From Rubrivivax sp. (GTDB lineage Bacteria; Pseudomonadota; Gammaproteobacteria; Burkholderiales; Burkholderiaceae_C), in the NCBI GenBank assembly GCA_027484885.1, contig JAIXSD010000123.1:1-13060 (forward strand): a stretch of DNA of 13,060 nucleotides, given 5' to 3'. The translations under genes were made by a program, and so were the position numbers. Below are positions 6,671 through 13,060 of the stretch, in pieces; position 1 is the first letter of the stretch; each line of letters begins with the position of its first letter. Below the pieces are notes generated by a model, which was not told the DNA's origin, did not search any database, and worked only from the letters and a program-made list of their open reading frames with translations.

Positions 6671-6834
6671 GCAGGGCCCGCGCCACAGCCCCGGGTTTTG
6701 GCCGATGGGCGCGGCCCGGCCAATGCCTAGACTGGGGCGAAGCTTTTCCTTGATTCCTTCTTCTTTGATCCCTTCGTCTTTGACCCCTTCCCCCTTCACC
6801 CCCTTTGTCTGACTGAACTTTCGGGAACCCCACC
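6671..6834 (+). promoter_or_regulatory. Leader of the transporter unit, C-rich and G-poor
   Basis: This 164-bp spacer separates the enzymes from the importer genes. The first half is GC-rich and contains CTAGACTG (6727-6734), an octamer also present before the first gene at 184-191. The second half (6745-6809) has 56 pyrimidines in 65 bases and only 5 G. C-rich, G-poor RNA of this kind is what Rho factor loads on, so the tract could allow Rho-dependent attenuation between enzymes and transporter. No intrinsic terminator (stem plus T-run) is visible. No Shine-Dalgarno of normal strength precedes the ATG at 6835 (the bases before it are CGGGAACCCCACC). Confidence 0.45.
6750..6809 (+). repeat. 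Four imperfect 15-bp tandem repeats
   Basis: The four units are TTGATTCCTTCTTCT (6750), TTGATCCCTTCGTCT (6765), TTGACCCCTTCCCCC (6780) and TTCACCCCCTTTGTC (6795). The first two differ at 2 of 15 positions, and similarity fades in the last. The conserved core is TTGAYYCCTTC. The period of exactly 15 bp is about one and a half helical turns. The array lies 25 bp before the binding-protein start. Confidence 0.75.
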
Positions 6835-7959
6835 ATGAAGCTGTCGCCTGCCCTGCGTCGTCTTGCCTGTGCTCTCACCCCGGTGCTCGCCCTGCTGGCC
6901 ACAGCCGGCCCGGCCCGAGCGCAGGAGGAAGAGAAGGTCCTGAACATCTACAACTGGTCCGACTACATCGCTGAAGACACGATCAAGAACTTCGAGAAGG
7001 AAACCGGCATCAAGGTGCGTTATGACAATTTCGACAACAACGAAATCGTCCACGCCAAGCTGGTGGCCGGCAAGACCGGCTACGACATCGTGGTGCCCTC
7101 GAGCTACTGGGCCAAGATGCAGGCCGATGGCGGCCTGCTGCGCAAGATCGACAAGAGCCTGATCCCCAACTACAAGAACCTTGACCCCGAGGTGCAGGCC
7201 ACCCTGGCCAAGCTGGACCCGGGCAATGAGTTCTTCGTCAACTGGCTCTGGGGCTTCTCGACCGTGGGCATCAATGTCGACAAGGTCAAGGCGGCGCTGG
7301 GCGGCATGCCCATGCCCGAGAACGCCTGGGACCTGATCTTCAAGCCCGAGTACATGGCCAAGCTCAAGAGCTGTGGTGTGAGCTTCCTGGACTCGGCCAC
7401 CGAGGTGGTGCCCGCCGCCCTGCACTACCTGGGCAAGCCGCCCTACACCAAGAACATCGGCGACTTCGCCAATGTGCCGGCCTTGCTCAAGAGCGTGCGG
7501 CCTTATGTCAGCCTGTTCAGCTCCTCGGGCTATATCAACGATCTGGCGAACGGCTCGCTGTGCGTGGCCATGGGCTATTCGGGCGACATCAACATCGCCC
7601 GCCAGCGCGCCATCGACGGCAAGACCGGCCAGAAGATCGAGGCCTTGATCCCCAAGAGCGGCGGCATCATCTTCATGGACGTGATGGTCATCCCGGCCGA
7701 TGCGCCACGCCCCGGCAATGCCCACAAATTCATCAACTACATCCTGCGCCCCGAGGTACACGCCAGCCTGACCAACAAGGTCTTCTACGCCAACCCCAAC
7801 AAAGAGGCCAAGAAGTTCGTCAAGCCCGATGTGGCCAACAACCCCAGCGTCTTCTTGAGCGACAGCGACCTCAAGAAGATGGCCGCGCCTGACTCCATCA
7901 ACAACGATGTGCGGCGCCAGATGACGCGCATCTACACCAGCTTCAAGACGGGCCTCTGA
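6835..7959 (+). CDS. spuD: Polyamine ABC transporter periplasmic binding protein, PotF/SpuD type
   Basis: A 374-residue secreted solute-binding protein. A Sec signal peptide (basic N-terminus, hydrophobic residues about 10-24) ends in PARA before Q30, the likely cleavage point. The mature protein begins VLNIYNWSDYIAEDT, the signature of PotD/PotF-type spermidine/putrescine binders. By alignment from memory with E. coli PotF, ligand residues correspond to W41 and D43 in NWSDY, S89/S90 in PSSYW, E190 in DSATEVVP, D251 in GYSGD and D282 in FMDVM. The PotF tryptophan 244 position is tyrosine here (Y248). VFYANPNKEAKKF near the end is also family-typical. It heads the importer genes, with potG 47 bp downstream. 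Putrescine is the most likely ligand given the enzymes around it; spermidine or other diamines remain possible. Confidence 0.92.
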   Translation: MKLSPALRRLACALTPVLALLATAGPARAQEEEKVLNIYNWSDYIAEDTIKNFEKETGIKVRYDNFDNNEIVHAKLVAGKTGYDIVVPSSYWAKMQADGGLLRKIDKSLIPNYKNLDPEVQATLAKLDPGNEFFVNWLWGFSTVGINVDKVKAALGGMPMPENAWDLIFKPEYMAKLKSCGVSFLDSATEVVPAALHYLGKPPYTKNIGDFANVPALLKSVRPYVSLFSSSGYINDLANGSLCVAMGYSGDINIARQRAIDGKTGQKIEALIPKSGGIIFMDVMVIPADAPRPGNAHKFINYILRPEVHASLTNKVFYANPNKEAKKFVKPDVANNPSVFLSDSDLKKMAAPDSINNDVRRQMTRIYTSFKTGL

Positions 7960-8006
7960 GCCCGGCACGCCGCAGCCACAACACCCAGCCAGCCGGGAGG
8001 AACGCG

Positions 8007-9133
<1,127 letters not shown>

Positions 9134-9137
<4 letters not shown>

Positions 9138-10102
9138 GCAGCGCGGCCATGAAGAATCCGCTCCGTCGCCTGCGCCTGCCCACGGGTCGCAGCGCCGTCA
9201 TCGCCCTGCCCTATGCCTGGCTGCTGCTGTTCTTTGCTCTCCCTTTTTTGATCGTGCTGAAGATCAGCGTCTCCGAGATGGAGACGGTGCACTTCAAGGA
9301 TCTGGTCAGTTATGCGGACGGCGTGCTGCGCGTGGCCATCAAGCTCAGCAACTACCTCTTCATCACCGAGGACGAGCTCTACTTCAAGGCCTATCTGGCC
9401 AGCCTCAAGTACGCGGCCATCACTACCGTGGGCTGCCTGCTGATCGGCTACCCCTTTGCCTACTTCATGGCTAGAGCCCGGGCCAGTCTGCAGCCGGCCT
9501 TGCTGATGCTGGTGATGCTGCCCTTCTGGACCAGCTTCTTGCTGCGCGTCTATGCCTGGAAAGGCCTGCTGGGCGAACATGGCTGGGTGGCCGAGGCCAT
9601 CGAGGGCCTGGGCCTGGACCAGCTGCTCTATTCGGCAGGCATGATCCCGGCCCTGGGCAAGCTCTTGAACACGCCCTTCTCCCTGGTCGTGGGCATGGTC
9701 TACACCTACCTGCCCTTCATGGTGCTGCCGCTCTACGCCAACCTGGCCAAGATGGACCTGCGTCTGCTGGAGGCCGCAAGCGATCTGGGCGCCACACCCT
9801 GGCAGGCCTTCTGGCGCATCACCGTGCCGCTGTCCAAGGCCGGCATCATCGCCGGCTCCATGCTGGTCTTCATCCCCTGCGTGGGCGAGTTCGTCATCCC
9901 TGAGCTGCTGGGCGGGCCTCAGACCCTGATGATCGGCCGCGTGCTCTGGGACGAGTTCTTCTCCAACAACGACTGGCCCATGGCCTCCAGCGTGGCCGTG
10001 GTGATGATTCTGCTGATCATCGTGCCCCTGGCCTTGTTCAACCGCTACCAGGCAGAAAGCCAGGCCGGCCCGAGCACCGCGCGCAAGGGAGGCCAGCCAT
10101 GA
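9134..10102 (+). CDS. potH: Polyamine ABC transporter permease, PotH/SpuG type
   Basis: A 322-residue inner-membrane protein of the binding-protein-dependent transport permease family. A hydrophobic first segment (VIALPYAWLLLFFALPFLIVL) follows a short basic N-terminus. Further membrane segments surround AITTVGCLLIGYPFAYFMA, LLMLVMLPFWTSFLL and VVGMVYTYLPFMVLPLYA, and the last is VAVVMILLIIVPLALF. The cytoplasmic coupling (EAA) loop EAASDLGATPWQAFWRITVP starts at E213 and docks on the ATPase. The frame is open further upstream to 8822, but that part is a shadow of potG. The ATG at 9134, overlapping the potG stop by 4 bp, fits the family. An ATG at 9149 is a weaker alternative. It pairs with the PotI-type permease downstream. 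Confidence 0.94.
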
Positions 10103-10956
10103 GCCGCCGTGCCCTGCTAGGCCCTCAGGCCACGCGCTGGTTTGCGCGCAGCTGGTTGGCCCTGGTGTTTGCCTTCCTTTACCTGCCGATCCTCACGCTG
10201 ATTCTTTACTCCTTCAACGACTCCAAGCTGCCCTCGGTCTGGGGTGGTTTCACCACGCGCTGGTACACGGAATTGTTGCAAGACGGTGAGCTGTTGAACG
10301 GCCTCAAGCTCTCGCTGCAGATTGCCTTTGCCACCGCCTGCGCCTCGGTGCTGCTGGGCACCTTTGCCGCCTTCGCCTTGGTCAAGTACAAGCGCTTCAC
10401 CGGCCGCACCCTGTTCGCCGGCATGGTCAATGCGCCCCTGGTGATGCCCGAGGTCATCGTCGGCCTGTCCTTGCTGCTGATGCTGGTCTCGCTGCAGCGG
10501 GCCCTGGGCTTCCCGGAGCGCGGCGCCATGACCATCTGGCTCGGCCACCTGCTGCTGGGCATGGCTTATGCCACGGTGGTGATCCAGGCGCGCCTGTCCG
10601 AACTGAACCCGCAGTTGGAAGAAGCCGCCATGGACCTGGGCGCGCGGCCGCTGCAGGTCTTCAGCCTGGTGACCTTGCCCATGATCACCCAGTCGCTGAT
10701 GTCGGCCTGGCTGCTGACCTTCACGCTCTCGCTGGACGATGTGGTGCTTTCGGCCTTTCTGAGCGGGCCGGGCTCGACCACCTTGCCTCTTGTGATCTTC
10801 TCGCGCGCGCGGCTGGGCGTCAGCCCCAGCATCAATGCGGTGGCCACGGTCATCATCGTTCTGGTGGCCCTGGACGTGGTGCTGGCCAGTTACCTGATCG
10901 CCAGGGCCGAACGCCGGCGCAGCCTGGACATGGCGGCCGCACAGCGGGCCGCTTGA
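10099..10956 (+). CDS. potI: Polyamine ABC transporter permease, PotI/SpuH type
   Basis: A 285-residue second permease subunit of the importer. The N-terminal segment LALVFAFLYLPILTLILYSFNDSKLP is characteristic of PotC/PotI proteins. Later membrane segments include ATACASVLLGTFAAFALV, LVMPEVIVGLSLLLMLVSL and VATVIIVLVALDVVLASYLIA. The EAA loop reads EEAAMDLGARPLQVFSLVTLP, with E175 starting the EAA triplet. DDVVLSAFLSGPGSTTLPL after it is also typical. The start overlaps the potH stop as ATGA and has AAGGGAGG (10085-10092) upstream, so three transporter genes are translationally linked. Length agrees with E. coli PotI (281). This completes the PotFGHI-like set. Confidence 0.94.
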   Translation: MSRRALLGPQATRWFARSWLALVFAFLYLPILTLILYSFNDSKLPSVWGGFTTRWYTELLQDGELLNGLKLSLQIAFATACASVLLGTFAAFALVKYKRFTGRTLFAGMVNAPLVMPEVIVGLSLLLMLVSLQRALGFPERGAMTIWLGHLLLGMAYATVVIQARLSELNPQLEEAAMDLGARPLQVFSLVTLPMITQSLMSAWLLTFTLSLDDVVLSAFLSGPGSTTLPLVIFSRARLGVSPSINAVATVIIVLVALDVVLASYLIARAERRRSLDMAAAQRAA

Positions 10957-11034
10957 TTCTTCCGCCCCATCAACAGAACCGATTCCTCTTTCGTCCTCCC
11001 CATACCCCCCCAATCAAGCCAAGGAGCAGATGCG
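10957..11034 (+). promoter_or_regulatory. C-rich leader before the porin gene
   Basis: This 78-bp spacer has only 5 G in bases 10957-11020 and several C and T runs, so it is a candidate Rho-loading site, much like the leader at 6745-6809. GCTTGATT (10951-10958, spanning the potI stop) and AATCAAGC (11012-11019, just before the AAGGAG ribosome site) form a perfect 8-bp inverted repeat with a 53-nt loop. No convincing promoter hexamers or intrinsic terminator are seen. Confidence 0.4.
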
Positions 11035-12465
11035 ATGAAGCCCACCCCGAACGCGAAGACGGCCGCCCCCTTGCTGGCCGCGCTGAGCCTGGCACTGGCC
11101 TCGGCCTACCCGGGCACGGCCCTGGCGCAGAGCAATGAAGAGCTGCTCAAGGAGTTGCGCGCGCTGAAAGACCGCGTGGGCCAGCTGGAAGAAAAACTCA
11201 AGGCCGCCGAACAAAAAGCCGCCGCCCCCAGCAGCGCCCAATGGGGCATGACCCCGGCCCAGGCCCAGGAGTTCAACCGCATCGCCGTCAAGACCGAGGC
11301 CCTGGAAGACTCGGCCGAGGCCATGGGCACCAAGAACCTCAAGATCAGCGGCTTCATCGACCCCACCTACATCTACAACCGGCAGAACAACAGCAGCAGC
11401 TTCCAGTTGCTCAACAAGGACGCCTACGCCTACGACAGCGGCTACTTCGGCATGGCCTTGATCGACTTCCAGAAAGAAATGGAAGGCGGCACCAAATGGC
11501 GCCTGACCCTGGCGCCCGAGCGCGGCGTGGGCGCCACCTTCAACACCGGCTCCATCGTCCACGAGGCCAGCGTCAACATCCCTCTGGGCGACCTGCAAAC
11601 CCGACTCTGGCTGGGCCAGATCCCCGACTGGACCGGCTATGAGATGACCCTGCCGCCGCTCAACAAGCTGATCACCCACAACCTGCTGTTCGACTTCACC
11701 GCCCCCACCGCCTACACCGGCGCGGTGCTGGACCTGACCAGCGGCAAATGGCTGATCCGCGCCGGCCTGGCCAATGTCAACAACGCCCGCAAATCGCCGG
11801 GCAACAAGACCCCCGCCTTCATCTACCGCGTCGACTATGCCAAGGGTGAGTTCCAGGGCTTTGGCTTCACCGGCATGCATGGCAAGGCCTACAACTACGC
11901 CGCCGACGGCGTGGACGCCAACGGCGACCTGCGTTTTGCCGATGTGAAAGGCCGAGACACCCGCGTGGACCTGCTCGAGGCCGATGCCTATTTCATCCGC
12001 GGTGACTGGACCTTCCAGGGCCAGATCAGCTGGGGCCGCCAGCGCGGCAGCGCCATCTTCAACGAAGACGGCCAGCTGCGCGACGCCAGCTGGACCGGGC
12101 TGTCCACCCTGGTCGGCTACAAATTCATCCCGCGCTGGGAAGCGGTGGCACGCATGGACTATCTGCTCAACGCCAAGAACGGCGGCGGCCTGTTCGGCTA
12201 CAGCAGCGACGACAGCCGCAACGGCCTAGGCCGCGGCAGCGGCTTCGCCTGGGACGAGGCCAACCCGGACCCCGACACGGCCTCCAAGGGCGCCAACCGT
12301 TATGCCCTGACCCTGGGCCTGAACTACCTCTTCAACCAGAACACCATCTTCAAGTTCGAATACCGCCTCGACGGTGCCAACCGCGCCGTGTTCGGCAACC
12401 CGAGCAACGGACAATGGGCCAAGCGCAACCACCTGCTGGGCTCCTCCGTGGTGGTCAGTTTCTAA
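11035..12465 (+). CDS. Outer-membrane porin-like beta-barrel protein
   Basis: A 476-residue exported protein. The signal peptide (hydrophobic core LLAALSLALASA) ends in ALA before Q32. Residues about 33-64 (EELLKELRALKDRVGQLEEKL and on) have heptad spacing and should form a short periplasmic coiled coil, as in several trimeric porins. The rest is rich in alternating aromatic/polar strands with short turns (for example KISGFIDPTYIYNRQ, WRLTLAPERG, TRLWLGQIPDW, YALTLGLNYLF, TIFKFEYRL). It ends in SSVVVSF, the terminal phenylalanine being the outer-membrane assembly signal. AAGGAG (11021-11026) lies 8 nt before the ATG. It resembles uncharacterised betaproteobacterial porin-like proteins; I suspect the DUF3138 family but cannot verify this. 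Its position between the importer and puuC suggests a role in polyamine entry, which is inference. Confidence 0.8.
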   Translation: MKPTPNAKTAAPLLAALSLALASAYPGTALAQSNEELLKELRALKDRVGQLEEKLKAAEQKAAAPSSAQWGMTPAQAQEFNRIAVKTEALEDSAEAMGTKNLKISGFIDPTYIYNRQNNSSSFQLLNKDAYAYDSGYFGMALIDFQKEMEGGTKWRLTLAPERGVGATFNTGSIVHEASVNIPLGDLQTRLWLGQIPDWTGYEMTLPPLNKLITHNLLFDFTAPTAYTGAVLDLTSGKWLIRAGLANVNNARKSPGNKTPAFIYRVDYAKGEFQGFGFTGMHGKAYNYAADGVDANGDLRFADVKGRDTRVDLLEADAYFIRGDWTFQGQISWGRQRGSAIFNEDGQLRDASWTGLSTLVGYKFIPRWEAVARMDYLLNAKNGGGLFGYSSDDSRNGLGRGSGFAWDEANPDPDTASKGANRYALTLGLNYLFNQNTIFKFEYRLDGANRAVFGNPSNGQWAKRNHLLGSSVVVSF

Positions 12466-12491
12466 GTTACTGCAAGCTCGACAGGACTTTC

Positions 12492-13060
12492 ATGAGCAGT
12501 TCCTCCTCCACCCGCCCCAGCATCGATTGGGCCGCGCGCGCCGCCGCCGTTCAGATCGACGGCCGCCCCGTCATCGAAGGCCGCCGGGTCGACACTCAGG
12601 CCGGCCTGCAGTTCGACTGCATCTCACCCTTGAACGGCCGCAGCCTCGGCGCCGTGTCGCGCGGCCAGGCGGCCGACATCGACGCGGCCGTGGCCTCGGC
12701 CCGCGCCGCCTTTGATGACGGCCGCTGGGCCCGCCGTGCCCCGGCCGCGCGCAAACGGGTGCTGCAGGCTTTCTCCGAAAAAATCCTGGCGGCCAAGGAA
12801 GAGCTGGCCCTGCTGGAAACGCTGGACATGGGCAAGCCCATCCAGTATTCGCTGGCTGTCGATGTGCCCTCCACCGCGCGCTGTATCGCCTGGTATGCCG
12901 AAGCCATCGACAAGGTCTACGACGAGATCGCGCCCACCGGCCCCAATGCCCTGGCCCTGATCCAGCGCGAGGCCATGGGCGTGATCGGCGCCATCGTGCC
13001 CTGGAACTACCCCATGATCATGGCGGCCTGGAAGCTGGGGCCGGCCCTGGCCGCGGGCAA
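12492..13060 (+). CDS. puuC: Gamma-glutamyl-gamma-aminobutyraldehyde dehydrogenase, N-terminal part
   Basis: The first 189 codons of an NAD(P)-dependent aldehyde dehydrogenase, cut by the window end. Recognisable parts are VQIDGRPVIEG, the substrate-entry region FDCISPLNGRSLGAVSRG, LETLDMGKPI, and the nucleotide-binding stretch VIGAIVPWNYPMIMAAWKLGPALAAG. N172 in PWNYP is the expected oxyanion-hole asparagine. The catalytic cysteine and general-base glutamate lie beyond the window. PuuC oxidises gamma-glutamyl-gamma-aminobutyraldehyde to gamma-glutamyl-GABA, and can also take 4-aminobutyraldehyde made by SpuC, so it would serve both routes here. The ATG at 12492 has AGGA at 12483-12486 and follows the porin after 26 bp, so the two are probably co-transcribed. 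Other aldehyde dehydrogenases look similar at this end; context decides the name. Confidence 0.87.
   Translation, partial: MSSSSSTRPSIDWAARAAAVQIDGRPVIEGRRVDTQAGLQFDCISPLNGRSLGAVSRGQAADIDAAVASARAAFDDGRWARRAPAARKRVLQAFSEKILAAKEELALLETLDMGKPIQYSLAVDVPSTARCIAWYAEAIDKVYDEIAPTGPNALALIQREAMGVIGAIVPWNYPMIMAAWKLGPALAAG

Noticed and set aside
5624..6799. Minus-strand frame starting in the 15-bp repeats, with a repetitive K/E/G N-terminus
   Set aside because: The repetitive start is just the translation of the period-15 tract, and the rest is the shadow of spuC.
7961..7997. CCCGGC/GCCGGG inverted repeat between the binding-protein and ATPase genes
   Set aside because: Six GC pairs with a 25-nt loop are expected by chance at this GC content. 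It overlaps the ribosome site, but evidence is too thin for its own feature.
11030..11038. Two-codon upstream frame ATG CGA TGA overlapping the porin start
   Set aside because: It lies only 3 nt from AAGGAG, while the ATG at 11035 has ideal 8-nt spacing; probably coincidence.

Overview
This window is a high-GC (roughly two-thirds G+C) stretch of proteobacterial chromosome. Tight operon packing (three 4-bp stop/start overlaps), G/C-ending codons and the mix of Pseudomonas-like and Puu-type genes suggest a betaproteobacterium of the order Burkholderiales. The genus cannot be fixed from the sequence alone. Apart from the first bases, every gene reads left to right, and nearly all belong to one theme: uptake and catabolism of putrescine and related polyamines or omega-amino acids.

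Layout. Bases 1-80 hold the start of a divergent Lrp/AsnC-type regulator. Bases 81-222 are a divergent control region with two perfect dyads, one of which buries the Shine-Dalgarno of the next gene. Next come a BauA-like omega-amino acid:pyruvate aminotransferase (223-1542), a PuuB-like gamma-glutamylputrescine oxidase (1566-2909), a PuuD-like gamma-glutamyl-GABA hydrolase (2906-3742), a PuuA-like gamma-glutamylputrescine synthetase (3833-5200) and a SpuC-like putrescine:pyruvate aminotransferase (5240-6670). After a 164-bp spacer with a C-rich, 15-bp-periodic tract comes a complete PotFGHI/SpuDFGH-type ABC importer: binding protein 6835-7959, ATPase 8007-9137, permeases 9134-10102 and 10099-10956. 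A 78-bp C-rich spacer precedes an outer-membrane porin-like protein (11035-12465). A PuuC-like aldehyde dehydrogenase starts at 12492 and runs off the end.

How they work together (inference from families). The porin may pass the substrate through the outer membrane. The binding protein and ABC importer carry it into the cytoplasm. There it can be gamma-glutamylated (PuuA), oxidised to the aldehyde (PuuB), oxidised to gamma-glutamyl-GABA (PuuC) and hydrolysed to GABA and glutamate (PuuD). It can also be directly transaminated by SpuC. The BauA-like enzyme may take the place of PuuE on GABA, or handle beta-alanine from C3 polyamine moieties. No succinate-semialdehyde dehydrogenase and no PuuR-type repressor is seen here; the divergent Lrp-type gene is the likely local regulator.

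The genes themselves are recognisable. The less ordinary parts are the porin inside a polyamine operon, the structured leaders and a perfect 11-bp hairpin inside puuB.
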